Counted from the stretch's first letter, positions 13,301 to 22,520 are shown. The stretch is 64,000 bases of DNA from Macrosoma leucophasiata (GCA_036365455.1 JAWQUS010000032.1:15012001-15076000), one strand, 5' to 3'. Notes: generated by a model from the letters alone, not told the origin. Program-made: numbers and translations.

Positions 13301-14428
13301 CTGAAATCCTTTCACAAGTATCTGACCATCATGAGACCCACATCTGGAGGGTGATATAGATAATGCTAGAGCTCGTCTAAGCTGAAATGACGCGCCCCAC
13401 TATCGCATTAACGCATACGGCCAATTTCAAATATGGACGTAAGACATGCACAAATGCTGTTGTAATTGGTCAATTAGTTGCCGGTTAGCCTTTTTGGATT
13501 TATTGTCAAACTTCTCATAAATTGCCAAAACGCGCGAGAGAGCGGACGTTTTATTTCATACAATGTGCCAGTGCCGCTCCATAGGGTGAGCGTTGTCTGA
13601 TTCATCACGCGACTAGTCGACCGAGATGTTGAAATTCAGATCATAGTTCGCGTAGTACTCGACGCTCCCACACAGATAAAGTGTCATTATTAATATTTAT
13701 ACTCACACATCGAAAGCAACTAATTAAGTAGTGGGGCGCGTCATTTCAGCTTAGACGAGCTGTACTGAAATTTCAACATAACCAAACTTTTGATCTACGA
13801 TATATAGCGCCACCTAGTGAAACATGGAAGAAACACAAAGTACTTGTCTAGCAGGGAAGATGGCGTTTGACCCGGTTGCATCGCACATACGAAGTTTTCG
13901 AAAGTTGTCAAAAGTTGCCCTATCACCCATCCAGGTGCTATCACCTCGCCTAACCGGAGGAGCCTCCCTTCGTCGGAGGAACATTTCCACCCGTTCCTCC
14001 ACAGTAGTGACCTTCCACAATCATATATATATTTTATTTTTTCAATCATTTTTAAATAAAAAAAATATATTTTTACTGGTGGCAGAGCACCACATTTTTT
14101 AATCTATCTGCCGCCAAATAAGGTAGTGGTCACTGTTCAGCACTGTCGTGTTCCAGTTGGTTAATTTAATGGCTCCGTAATAACTATCACAGAGGTCAAA
14201 CATCTCAGATGTCACGGATGGCAACGCATCTGAAAATTGACGTCTGGTTTTTGTGTAGATGTCTACTATTATTATAGGTACGCATTAGCTCACCTTAGCA
14301 AAAAGATTGTCTCTAAATTCTGCAACAGAGTTGGTCTTTGGGAAATATCCTGCGATCCCAGTGACGCAGACCTCCTCTCCTGGGTCTGGATGCGAATACT
14401 GATACCCAGATGCCGTTGGTGCCATTAT
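1144..14428 (-). CDS. FASN: Fatty acid synthase-like gene A, exons 1-4 (3' part beyond left edge)
   Basis: Seen: four open exons on the minus strand (14425-14294, 6175-5983, 4120-4000, 1347-1144) with AG/GT borders. Phases (0, 1, 2, 2) join into one frame of 650 nt, about 216 codons. The product matches the N-terminal beta-ketoacyl synthase region of animal type I FAS: a GIAGYFP start motif, GKIN...[19 protein letters not shown], and the nucleophile motif DTACSAS with Cys at residue 176. Known: KS condenses acyl chains with malonyl units in the cytosol. Exon lengths and phases equal those of the divergent plus-strand paralogue starting at 28791. Intron 1 is 8.1 kb because of an RTE LINE. No stop or frameshift is present in these exons. 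Both KS histidines and all later domains lie outside the window, so activity cannot be judged. Confidence 0.88.
1348..2091. other. Gene A intron 3, part without recognised feature
   Basis: AT-rich intron sequence. Only a 10-bp perfect stem (CAAGTGTCAT at 1569-1578 with 1581-1590) and a GC-richer patch at 1790-1960 stand out. The open frame at 1780-2022 has no similarity I recognise and is not called a gene. Confidence 0.5.
2092..2172. repeat. Palindromic CTAGCTGTGCCCGCGACTTCG repeat
   Basis: The left arm CTAGCTGTGCCCGCGACTTC is matched by an inverted right arm ending GTGGGCGCAGCTAG. A close copy sits at 30254-30337. Single-armed relatives lie near 6752, 38241 and 56791. I know this word as a very common lepidopteran dispersed repeat. 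Confidence 0.6.
2267..2338. repeat. GTAT/GCAT/ATAC tetranucleotide tract, self-complementary
   Basis: (GTAT)n passes through (GCAT)n into (ACAT)n, so the tract can fold on itself as a hairpin. It is a simple sequence repeat. Confidence 0.85.
2880..3220. mobile_element. MITE with about 80-bp terminal inverted repeats
   Basis: The left end (2880-2959: TTATAACATGTTGCGTAGCC...) is matched inversely by 3140-3220 with few mismatches. The 180-nt interior is GC-richer and carries several CCCTAA words. No ORF is present. It is a non-autonomous DNA transposon by structure; the superfamily cannot be assigned. Confidence 0.75.
3221..3660. repeat. Composite repeat carrying a tRNA-like sequence
   Basis: Starts and ends with the word ATTATTTCGCATTAACACATG (3254-3274 and 3546-3570 region) and holds a tRNA-like sequence (3307-3382, minus) plus a second 3' half at 3592-3620 on the plus strand. 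The same unit, in the other orientation, is duplicated at 59700-60420, and a fragment lies at 42445-42480. Confidence 0.65.
3307..3382 (-). tRNA. tRNA-like sequence, probably not a functional tRNA
   Basis: On the minus strand it folds as a cloverleaf: acceptor GACTTC/GAAGTC, D stem GCTC/GAGC, anticodon stem GCTGG/CCAGT, T stem GCGAG/CTCGC with loop TTCGAGT (B box). The anticodon loop ACTAGATTC has nine bases instead of seven, so no anticodon can be read. Repeated copies in the same context (60015-60090, 60324-60384) point to a tRNA-derived repeat. Confidence 0.45.
4000..4120 (-). CDS. FAS-like gene A, exon 3
   Basis: 121 nt between TTGATAG and GG|GTAATG. Encodes MNPVEFRNTKTSVF...ATC-like KS sequence, including CFVDTD and LMANRLEIN, which aligns to the HTGVFVG..SETE region of animal FAS. 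Six of 40 residues differ from the paralogue. Confidence 0.87.
4269..4425. mobile_element. MITE family M, copy A (about 50-bp TIRs)
   Basis: Begins CATAGAGCAACACGGGCCAC and ends with its inverse GTGGCCCGTGTTGCTCTATG. Related copies are at 36755-37010, 47116-47409 and, partial, 40630-40702. Open frames across it arise from the GC-rich arms. Confidence 0.75.
4640..5735 (+). pseudogene. Decayed jockey-type LINE reverse transcriptase
   Basis: Frames through the region spell degraded reverse transcriptase: MERLITIKLMQYLEDQQLIS, RQYGFRHSR, a remnant of SLDIAKAFDRVW with stops near 4880-4915, NAGVPQGC-like sequence near 5050, and a C-terminal remnant near 5520-5660 resembling VRPHMEYCSHLWAGAPQYQLD. 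Many stops and frameshifts; no endonuclease half. It lies in intron 2 of gene A, antisense to it. Confidence 0.7.
5983..6175 (-). CDS. FAS-like gene A, exon 2
   Basis: 193 nt, entering in phase 0 after TTTAG and leaving in phase 1 at G|GTCAGT. Encodes the KS stretch with [22 protein letters not shown] and TYEAIIDA. This is the most diverged of the shared exons: 13 of 65 residues differ from the plus-strand copy, all in the first two thirds. The [16 protein letters not shown] end is identical. Confidence 0.88.
6204..6348 (-). mobile_element. tRNA-derived SINE-A, 3' fragment
   Basis: Minus-strand copy of the body of the SINE at 31119-31430: shares CGTAACCGGCGAATCGTGGG-type and GTTACATGGGCC words. 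The tRNA-like head is missing. Confidence 0.65.
6994..7240 (+). repeat. Helitron-like dispersed repeat
   Basis: Shares CGCTAATCTCAGAAACTACT and GGTCCGATTTGAA with 26330-26400, and the phrase AGACATATGCTGTCGCGGAC, which occurs inverted near 26610-26630. I infer non-autonomous Helitron-type sequence; the ends are not resolved. Bases 7241-8296 hold further AT-rich sequence of this type and no gene. Confidence 0.45.
8297..8479 (-). mobile_element. tRNA-derived SINE-A, copy with head, 3' truncated
   Basis: On the minus strand: tRNA-like head with A box (GGTAGCCTAGTGGTAGC) and B box (GGTTCGATTCC), then the SINE-A body up to GTGCCCGGAGACAATG. Truncated compared with 31119-31430. Confidence 0.7.
8862..9105. 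promoter_or_regulatory. Cluster of TATCGATA-like sites
   Basis: At least six ATCGAT cores in about 240 nt, most as (A)CTATCGATAGT or AGTATCGATAGTAT, with several half-sites. TATCGATA is the DRE bound by DREF, and CGATA clusters bind BEAF-32 in Drosophila (known). Whether the cluster is a bound element or a simple repeat is open. It lies in intron 1 of gene A beside the LINE tail. Confidence 0.45.
9273..11693 (-). CDS. RTE LINE ORF: endonuclease (C-terminal half) and reverse transcriptase, 806 aa
   Basis: Open for 806 residues. Residues 1-110 are the C-terminal half of an APE-type endonuclease (QIDFIM at 70, NTDHKL near 95). RT motifs: GPDG 323-326, NYRPISL about 379, FVDYSKAFD 447-455, GVRQGDPLSP 504-513 and the catalytic FADD 546-549. 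A C-terminal tail has WAGHMIRG and KRGRPQKRWDDD. RT copies element RNA at a nicked target (known for the clade). The annotated Met is not the true start: the frame continues from upstream codons after a frameshift in the T6 run at 11704-11709. Confidence 0.85.
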   Translation of the reverse strand: MGNLNGQIGDRRPEETKILGPYAYSNKTRSRNGEHITNFALENNLTILNTIYKKKKKTTWISPDGKTKNQIDFIMTNRNHYFTNFNVISKLNFNTDHKLIRAELVTNQPKTPRPRQDTRTIKLGNHKLEQITNALKNKFSDYPNDTLTLETQEKYNWIENIIKVETKSVANTKIKHKNWFTKNTTNLLEKRNHLISAKNTQNRRQKLTTINKEIKDRIRNDRKQNGRMEIIERYIIKTGGVKKAYKELKNSMDWIVKMKNDSGKWKHRRTDILTIATSYYKELYKNKTPEREIDLSEPSSVPNILKAEVEKAIDTQKVDKTPGPDGISNEILKQGKHVLIPALTDMFNNILNTEIIPQQWKESNIVLLYKKGDKHEIGNYRPISLMSNIYKIFAKIILKRIEKTLDEHQPIEQAGFRKDYSVIDHIHVVRQVLEKYSEYQLTYYIAFVDYSKAFDSLIHRNIWEALKEQRVEHKHIRLIRNVYSHSTARIQLEKKGRSFKIGKGVRQGDPLSPKLFSAVLESIFRRLSWENVGINVDGTSFTHLRFADDIVLFAKTSEDINRMIVDLAVESGKVGLKLNPEKTRLLTNGNKTPVILGNSEINYSDEYIYLGQVITQKEQMREEVKRRITNGWRRYWSLKEVMKDKTLHINTKRKLFNTCILPVLIYGCQSWTTTQELINKLTTCRYAMERSMMNIRRSDRVKNYVIRSKTKTTDVTLKIKRLKWRWAGHMIRGHKKWSKKVTVWYPREGKRKRGRPQKRWDDDIREVAGVMWNRVAQTRKEWKRLEEAFADWQTDLQKFTKQQFIA
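11696..12093 (-). pseudogene. RTE LINE endonuclease, N-terminal part, shifted frame
   Basis: Encodes AAFNVLTLKN, one TAA stop, then NLKELMYALKQIKWDIIGLSE... with the APE motif SEVRR and a GVGFIVKR stretch. It connects to the 806-residue frame by a one-base shift at 11704-11709. A further frameshift near 12110 separates it from an N-terminal leader that starts near 12303. Confidence 0.75.
12304..13369. other. Gene A intron 1, little recognised
   Basis: AT-rich intron sequence. A tRNA-type T-arm word (GGATCGAACCCGAGACCTC) at 12812-12830 suggests a decayed SINE end. A fragment of the dispersed CGCGG...GAAGCTAG repeat lies near 13125-13155. No coding evidence. Confidence 0.4.
13370..13761. mobile_element. 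392-bp element with perfect 33-bp TIRs
   Basis: Bases 13370-13402 (AGCTCGTCTAAGCTGAAATG...) are the exact reverse complement of 13729-13761. There is no ORF. Perfect arms suggest a recent insertion or a conserved structure. No clear target duplication is visible. It lies 0.5 kb downstream of gene A exon 1, within intron 1. Confidence 0.8.
14122..14266 (+). repeat. Dispersed repeat K, copy 2
   Basis: Carries TAGTGGTCACTGTTCAGCAC, CGTGTTCC and GGCAACGCATCTGAAAATTG like the other copies. It stops just inside the donor side of gene A intron 1. Confidence 0.65.
14294..14428 (-). CDS. FAS-like gene A, exon 1 (start codon 14425-14423)
   Basis: Encodes 44 residues starting [13 protein letters not shown] and ending NLFAK, followed on the minus strand by the donor GTGAG. 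The ATG is chosen because the same [13 protein letters not shown] start occurs in the paralogue, where it is also preceded by the acceptor-like CAG and ATA. That CAG just upstream of the ATG suggests an untranslated first exon further right that I could not locate. Three of 44 residues differ from the paralogue (N/D, S/T, I/V). Confidence 0.88.
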
Positions 14429-16750
14429 CTGAAAGCATGCATGTATGAAGAGAATGATGAAGGTAGACGAGGCACGAGAGGTATGTCAGGACCGGGATAT
14501 CTGGCGCTCTACACTTTCTGTCTACCCCGTTAGGGACCTGGCGTGAAGATACATACATACATACATGCATGTGTATTATTAATTAATTGTATACATGCCT
14601 TAGATACATTTATAGATCCTACCATTGACTTATACACATATTAAAGTACTAGACAAGGTATTTTCCTTGATTGTACGGTGCACGGTTACAGTGTGTAGTG
14701 ATTTGACCATGACTGTATAGGATATGAAGTTAAAGCGCGGACGTATCGAAAACGTAAACAAAAATCCATGAAATATCCAATACTTCGATAGTGATAATGA
14801 TTAGAGGGCAGAGTACCTTGTTGCGTTGCGTGATAGCGTGTGTGTGCTGGTGAATAGCGACACCACTCATTCAATCTGTACTAAGAGAACTGTGCTCTTC
14901 CTCGTTCGCCGTATGGCTGAACCGAGCGTCAGGTCAGTCATTGGCTGAACAGAGTTTGTCTTTAGAGGTATGGCACTTGCAGAAATCTAGATAACAAGCT
15001 AGCTGTAGACTCGCGGGTGAAAGTAGGTATCTGATGGCTTGGAGTTGCGGAATTAAACTCAAGCGGACTGTATGATTTTGTAATTAGAACTATAACACAA
15101 TTTAATCGTAACCACGTACAAACAAAGAATTAAAGGAAAGAAATATACGCGAGCGCGGCCTTGCGCTAAGCCGATGCGTGGCCCAAAATGTGGCGGGAAC
15201 CGGCGACAGCCAATGACAGCTCCAGTGTCCCCCACTCAGTCCACCCCTGGCAGCCTGGTTGTGTGTACAACTCAATAGGCTTAACAACAAAACAACCTGC
15301 TTCGAGCGTGAGCCTCTTCGTTAAAATTGGTGCCGCATCAATAGCCCCAGCCTTTCACCTCAATGTCGACCATTGAGTTGGCTGTTTGGTGAGCCAGTCA
15401 CCCAAGACTCCCTAGAGCGGGTTTACGCGAATCACCACCTGAACAACTTAGGCTTTAAATATAGAAGATGTCGAATATAGACAGGTGCCGGCTCTTATTC
15501 CATAACCAAGAGCCTTTTTGCATATCTATGGCACAAAATTTGGCAATTAATCGTGAGTCCTAACTACAATGCAGTCAGAGGGAGGTTTCACCGAATTCGA
15601 AAGAGAATCTCACGAAAGGGCCTGTTTGTACTAGATCTCGTGCAAGCCTAACGAAAGTCTTACGGTGGTATTTGACAGTGAACTCACGCCTCTCTCGTTG
15701 GTTTTTTAGGTTTTCTTAAAGATGCATAATCGTCGTTTTCCTATTAGAAAGTTACTAGAATAAAAGGTATATATTTTAAGTAATCTGTATATTTTAAGTA
15801 GGTGTCATATCAGCAAAGAGTATACGGACTTGAATAATTAATATCCTTACTTGTATCCTTATTTTTTTATTTTCAACAAATTTAATAATTATTATAATTT
15901 TATGATCCGAAGGTTTTCTAATCTATATGTTAGATTAAATAACTTCCCCACCTGGAGTTGTCTTTTTAACTAATAATGAAACGACGTCTTACAAATCTAT
16001 CGTAATATAATTTACATTAATAAAAAAAAACAAAACTTACGTAAGTCACACAAGAACTATAAAAAACTACCGGCATTAAGCATTAGTTGACATAATATGC
16101 ACAATTTATCGGAAATTCATTGCTGTTCACGTCTTTTTTTATGCATACTATTAGCATTGATTATGGAAATGAATACCTTAGGCCTTGCGAATAGTGTAAA
16201 TAAGCAAGTTCATTATTGCTTCTTTCTTCCAGACACTGAACAATATAGTTTACAGTAGATTATCGCCTTTGAAGTATGGAAAAATCTATACATATAATTA
16301 AAGTAAAAATCACGTGTCTGTTACATTAAACAAAAAAACTGATAGGGGGCGATTAAAGAATAGCAACAGAAACAAAAAAAAACTGTTTTTGGAATTTTTG
16401 TTGGTCTGTCTATTTGTCTGTCTGTCTGGTAGGTACGTTATAACTTGAAATCTACTCAACGGATTTGAACGCGGGGTTGATTTACAGGTGGATTACATAT
16501 AATTAGGAGCGTTGTTAAAAATTTGTTTTGGCAAAATCGTGGTGTGTCGTAAATTTTTGTTATGCAGAAATGCTGTAACCAGCAATGATTGATTTGGCGA
16601 GGCGCTATCTTATTGGCGGGCGGTTTACCGCGTCGCTCCGTCACTGCGCGACAGTCGAGAGTGTGTGTTTTGTGCGGTAACTGTATTTGGCCGTGTGACT
16701 TAAGTTGTTTTGAAAATTAAGTGATATTGATCATGGTTGATTGATGGTTC

Positions 16751-17315
16751 GAAGCGCGCTTGGCCCCGTGCCACAATGCAAATATGAACAGTGTGGAAAC
16801 TACGTACAAAACCTTGAAACGTCACACTCACACAAACATGCGCATCGACGAGGCCTCTAAGCGGTTCTCGCGGTGCTGCAGAACTGAGTTAGTCGCTGTT
16901 TGTGTTAGTGTGCCATTTCGAACGTTTTGTACGTAGTTTCCATACTGTTCATATTTGCACTGTGCCCGCGGCTGGTGTAGATCATATGCGATCTACTCGG
17001 TTAAGCACTACGGGCGCGGTCGAGTAGTGTGATGGGTGACCGCTAGTGGCAAATTAAATGCGCGTTTCCGTGCTTCGGAGGTCACGTTAAGCCGTCGGTC
17101 CTGGTTGCTATCGATAGATAACATTCGTTAAACTTTGTCGGAGGCCTTATGGGCGGTTTGAAAATCATCCGACAGCGGGTTGGCCACTAACCCACCCACC
17201 TCCACCAATTCGCATTGGAGCAGCGTGGTGGAGTAAGGTCGAAGCCTCCCTCCAAAAAGAGGAGAGACTCGTGCCCAGCAGTGGGACGTATAATGCGTTG
17301 CCATTATTATTATAA
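16751..17315 (+). mobile_element. 5S rRNA-derived SINE (interrupted by a MITE)
   Basis: The internal stretch GGTTAAGCACTACGGGCGCG then GATGGGTGACCGC aligns with the 3' half of 5S rRNA (GTTAAGCAACATCGGGCC...GATGGGTGACCGC). The body ends CAGTGGGACGTATAATG then an (ATT)n tail. A second copy is inverted at 29712-30074. A 193-bp MITE (16772-16964) splits the 5' end of this copy. Confidence 0.75.
16772..16964. mobile_element. MITE with 41-bp TIRs nested in the 5S-derived SINE
   Basis: 16772-16812 (CACAATGCAAATATGAACAG...) matches 16924-16964 inversely with two mismatches in 41. The sequences on either side, GCGCTTGGCCCC and CCCGCGGCTGGTG, join as one SINE start by comparison with the 29712-30074 copy. 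Confidence 0.75.
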
Positions 17316-17526
17316 TGGTTTAACAATACTAAAATGATAAAGTAGATGGAGTAATTTTATTTTGAATCCTATTTTTTTGTTCCGGTTCACGAGAAAGAAT
17401 GCTAGTTAATAATTATTATCATTACTAATACGAGTTACTGAGGATATCCGGTATGGTATGGAAAATGGACAAGTTACTGTGATGGTTTTACAAAAGTGTC
17501 CTAGTAAACCAATCCCTACTATCCCT

Positions 17527-17965
17527 ACTTAATATTATAAATGTGAAAGTAACTCTGTCTGTCTGTCTGTCTGTGTCTGTTACATTTTCACGTCCAAACG
17601 AGTGAACCGATTTTGATGAAATTTGGTACAGAGATAGAGTTGACTTTGAGAAAGAACATAGGCTACTTTTTGTCTCCTTATATTATCCCCATCCCCCTAA
17701 AATAGGGGGTGGAAATTTGTATGGAGCATTCCACAATTTTCAAGATAGAATACGTGCTTCAGAATTTTGTCAAAATCACCCCTAAACTTTCAAATATAAG
17801 GGGTTAAAATTAAACAGAGAATTTTGAAGTTATAGACGTGATTAAGTACTCCACATATAGGTACGCGACGGGAAACTTGATTAGGACATTGCCATGGGAT
17901 TGTAAAATTTAAATTATTTATAAAACGACATGCACGCGGGCGACGCCGCGGCCAGCAGCTAGTTT
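17527..17965 (+). repeat. Helitron/Lep1-like dispersed repeat
   Basis: Starts AATATTATAAATGTGAAAGT, followed by GTCTGTCTGTCTGTC and CGATTTTGATGAAATTTGGT, and ends GCGGCCAGCAGCTAGT. The start phrase and CTAGT end are typical of lepidopteran non-autonomous Helitron-like repeats (family name from memory, not checked). A relative lies at 43595-43785. Confidence 0.5.
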
Positions 17966-19059
17966 AAAATAAATGATTTAGATTTTGAATTTTGACATCC
18001 GGATAAAGGCGAATTTCACTCTTAGAGTCTAGCGGTTGGAGTCTCGCTATAAAGTTAATTTCAATTCTTTTTTGGTGAGGGTCCCGACACATGACCTGCC
18101 GGCTTATACAAAGGAGGCGTTCTGGCCGCAGGGAGTATTATTTCGGAAATTCCAGGGACAACTTCCTGCTGACAAACCGCGTATCACGTCGCCATCATCA
18201 CGTGACAATTAGTGTTAGTTTAAATGTTTTAATAAATATGTATGTTAGTTTTAAGGTAGGTGTTCGAGCATAGCGCCTGCTCGATTTAATTAGCAACAAT
18301 ATGTCGCACGCCATTTAGCTGAAACTGTTTCATAAGGTTTTTATTTCAAAATCATTGTCACATTCATTGTGTCTTCCACCTTTGCTCATATTGGAGACGT
18401 GTACGTGTATTACGTATTTTCAACACATTTTGGAGTATTTATTGAAGAGTTGGCAAAGTCCCCAACAGTAGATATATATTTGTATGGGCTTTTTGTTTTA
18501 CTGTCACAATAAAAGAATGCCTGCTGCTTTTTAGGGTACCCCGAAAGGAAAAAACGGAACCCTTACGGTTTTTTATCCGTCCGTCTGTCAATATTTTCTC
18601 AGGAACGCGTGAAGTTATTAAGTCCCTCACAGCTGCGAATAAATTAAACTTCCTCTAAACCAACGCAATCAAAAGTATGATACATATGCCGCAAAACCAC
18701 AAAGAAATAATGTGTCAAAGGTAGTAGAAATAAGTAGTGATAGATACGGACTATTTGTATGGGAAAAGAAAATTGTGGTTTTTATTGTCTCCCTTCAATT
18801 TTTTCATATTTTCTTACTTTTTAAACCTTCCCTGGATTTCCAAAAATCATTCAAAACCAAAATTAGCCAATTCGGTCCAGCCGTTCTCGAGTTTTAGCGA
18901 GACTAACGAACAGCAATTGATTTTTATTTATATAGATTACGAGTATCTCTTTCTTCCTATTGCAGTTTATTACAAGTGAAATTATACGTTGTCAATTTCG
19001 GATAAATTTAAACGGTACTTAGTGATCTGATGGATAAATCCCACGGAATAGATAAATAA

Positions 19060-19270
19060 AGATGGAATGGTAATGTGGGCGTGGCAAGCGCGCGACAACT
19101 ATGCGTGTACACACACAGTTCGGCAGAACCATTCGTTCGCCGCTCGTAGTGTCGTGTAGACTGCTTCGAACGACGCATCTCTTGGTAAAATACCATGTAG
19201 TGCCAATTTTAACATGTAATGTGAAATGTCAGACCTCAAGTATAAAGCGAGGAGGTATATTTTTTGATCG
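19060..19270 (+). promoter_or_regulatory. Candidate untranslated first exon and promoter
   Basis: GC- and CpG-richer block (GGGCGTGGCAAGCGCGCGAC, TTCGTTCGCCGCTCG) in AT-rich surroundings, ending in the strong donor TCG|GTAAGTCAC at 19271. It is on the right strand to splice to the acceptor at 28787 of the plus FAS gene. There is no transcript evidence, and it could be repeat-derived. Confidence 0.25.
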
Positions 19271-19826
19271 GTAAGTCACAAATAACATTTATTGTTATAA
19301 TACTTGTAAAAAACATAAAAATATACAAAGGAATATGAATATTCGAACTTAAACTGCATTATTTAAATGTTACTGCTAGCGAATGCATTGCTCGTTAAGC
19401 ACTCGCTCAATTAACGCTATTACTGTCTCAGCTGGCAATGTACAGCATGTAATGCGTTCGCTACACTTCGACTAGTTTATTGGTAAGTATATTGTTGTGT
19501 GCGTGCGAGTGTTTATTGTCTACGGGCGTTACATCTTAGTTTGCAAACTTACGCAAACGAATAGCTGCCCTGAGATTAATGTGTGGGTGATTGTCGAGAT
19601 GGTATTACATTTGTGTAAGAAATTGCATGGTGGGAGAAAAGCGGCGACACTGGTTCTAATACTAAATTGACGCAAAGGCCTTTCCATCCTTATTTATCTA
19701 TTCCGTGATAAATCCCGTATAATACAGACGCATTGGTTACCTACTATCATATATTATGTTTTGCCCCGTTCGTCTCTATAATACAGTGGTAATAAGGTGC
19801 GTATCTTTGGGTAAAGGTTTATACGA

Positions 19827-19966
19827 CTCGCCGGTTACGTTTTGGCTCATGTTACAGATGGCGAACCTGTTGCCATCTCCGGGCACATTACCAAACTCCG
19901 AGGTACTGGGAAACTTCCAGAAAATGGAAAAATCCCAATAGAATCAGAGATAAAGGATGTGAAGAA
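19827..19966 (-). mobile_element. tRNA-derived SINE-A, internal fragment
   Basis: Minus-strand match to the middle of the SINE at 31119-31430: CCGGTTACGTTTTGGC, CATCTCCGGGCACATTACC and AAACTTCCAGAAAATGG. Confidence 0.7.
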
Positions 19967-21362
19967 AGACCTTCACCGATCCGTGTTATGGATACAAAAT
20001 ATTTAATAGGTAATTTAGTAAGTTAAAAAAAAACAAGGGGCTACTTATAATGTTGGCGGGACTATAATACCTATAACAATAATTTGATTATCGATTCATT
20101 TTTTCATTGAATTTTGAATCGATAGTAATTGTGTGGTTAATTTGTGCAATTTTATGCTTTTAGTGTTGTTAGTTCTATTGTTCTTGTTGTTGGCAGGGCA
20201 ATAAAGCAATTATTTTCACGCGTCACAAAAGGCCATTATTCACTAGGGAAAAAATCTCGTCTTCTGAGAGAAAGGTACAGCTCCAGTGATGGATCTCGAG
20301 GGCAGTGGCACCACCAGATTACCTGAAGGTAAGTTTTCACCAAATTCCTTACGAAATAACTGATTTTTGTAAAAGAATAAAAAAATCAAAAACATGGTTA
20401 TTTGAATTTTTCACATAAATTTTGAGGTTTTGAGAAAAAGGTGTCAAAACAAAAGATGTAGATTTTTTTATTTCATACAACTTTGTAATACATTTTTTTC
20501 CATAGGACTTGTGGTTTTTACGGAAATTGAGATTAAAAAAAAAAGATTTTTTTTTTCTTTAAGTGAATTTTATCCTAACCTAAAGAGGAGGGTTAGGATT
20601 TCATTCTACTATATTTTTTTTAAGTCTCAAAAATTATCGACCTTGGTCTAATATTCAGTAATTCTATCACTTTTGTTATTATCAAATGAATGTAAACAGA
20701 AAAAATCACAATTGAACGATTTTGATGCACAATTTTAAGGGTTCCGTAGTAAACAAGGAACCCTTATAGTTTCACCATGTCTGTCTGTTTGTCTATCTGT
20801 CCGCGGTTTAGCGCAAAAACTATTGGTATTTGAGAATTGAAAGGTGATCGCCCACGACACTATGGACTTTTGTCCTGACCTCTGAATGTTGGTGTCACCA
20901 TCATATTACCTTTAATCAACTCTATGATATATTTAAATACTTTTACATAAAGCAGAAACAAAAATATATAATGGTATTACTGAGATATATTAAAAAATTA
21001 AAATTATTTTGTTAGTTTAGTCTAATTGAAACAAGAAAGTCACTTGCAGTAATTGACTTGTATGTAAAGTGGTAAGTATGAGCCTTTCAAGCATATAACG
21101 TCATGTAAAATGTGTTACAAACATAACATTACGCCGTTATTATACAAATAACATACAAATGTTTGATATCTTATTTACCGGAGACCGAAAAGTACTAATT
21201 ACATAAAAGAATATACACCATTATAAATATTATTAAATGCGTAATAAAAAAAATCTTTATTTTAGCTTTTCCATGCCGTTATGCTTTTTGAGACACCAGC
21301 GACACATTTATTTCCTTAGGACTGCTTGTGAGCGATCTCCTTTACCACAAATTACACCGTAA

Positions 21363-22520
21363 GGGCTCCCAGCCTGTGGGCTGGGACTTGTCCTACTTTT
21401 TGTAGGAAAGACAATCGGTCCAATTTTTCGTCCGATTTTTATGACCGATTTTGTGGCCGACTCAACCACGTCCGTTTTTTTGTCGGTGGAGTAGTACGTC
21501 ATAGACAGAGAGCCGAGAGAATCTCATGAGTATAAGGATGAAGGTGGATTTACAGAGGAAGGTTTGTCATTGGCTTTTGAGAAACAAAAGAGAAAAAAGA
21601 GAGTTCTGGGTTGATCCAATAATCTCTCCAGAGATTATTGAAGGGGATATTTAATGTTCGTCATGCTGATCTAAGATGTAAAACTTTGACCAGACAAGTT
21701 TTTCAAAATATTATTCCTAGAATGTCAATGATTACAATAACATTTGATGAACAATGCCACGTTCTTCTAGTAGGGGAGACGAATCTAGGTCGACTTTCAC
21801 CTATCTGTTTACCAAATGAAACATTGTTTGTAGGTATCCATTTTTTTAAGCAAGTTTTTTTGTATTTGTTTACCAACGAAATGTGTTTGAAGCCAAAAGT
21901 TTTAAACATGTAAAATAAGTGTTTGAGCTTTATTGGTATTTGGTATCAGATCGGTGCAGTCACCTATATTTACTTACCTGTTTATACCTCATTGCCAGTC
22001 ATAAACATAAATACGTGGGTAGACATAATAGTATATAATACTTTATAGACGTATTTTATATTATTATGTCTTAAACTTTTAGTTTCAAACACATTTAATT
22101 GGTTAACAAATGGGTTAAAGTTGGTAATATATATATATTTTTTAAATTAATCATACTTATGAACATATTATTATTCATATAGGCAATACATGCAAGACAT
22201 ATTTGTTCATGTATGAAATTTGTTTAAAAAAATGGCTAATTCGGTAAACAGATAGGTGAAGGTCGACCTAGGTTCGGCTCTTAGACTATTTCCTTGCAAG
22301 TACATGCGGACGACTGTCGGTGAGTCGGTGATTAGTGTGCGTTGACGCATACATTTCCGAACGTTCCATTTTCCACCGATTATGGGATCGGTCGGGATGC
22401 ACCGATTTTATTTCTGACCGACTTTTTGTAGGACGTGTGCGTTGCACTATGGCTATCAGTACGTTCTATTTTTCGCCTACAAAAAATCGGTCACCGATTA
22501 TCGGACGTGGGCGGGAGCCT
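21363..22520. mobile_element. PIF/Harbinger-like element with nested MITE
   Basis: TAA|GGGCTCCCAGCC at the left and GGCGGGAGCCT|TAA at the right give short TIRs and a 3-bp TAA duplication, the target type of PIF/Harbinger. Both ends repeat CGATTTT/CGGTC words. The frames KQKRKKREFWVDPIIS (about 21585-21635) then FNVRHADLRCK (after a frameshift near 21650) resemble the start of a Harbinger transposase. Most of the transposase is missing. A second inverted-repeat element occupies about 21775-22285. Confidence 0.5.
21775..22285. mobile_element. MITE with TIR GAATCTAGGTCGACTTTCACC
   Basis: Left end GAATCTAGGTCGACTTTCACC then TATCTGTTTACC; right end GGTAAACAGATAGGTGAAGG then TCGACCTAGGTTC. The right half recurs at 63545-63795. 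Confidence 0.6.
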
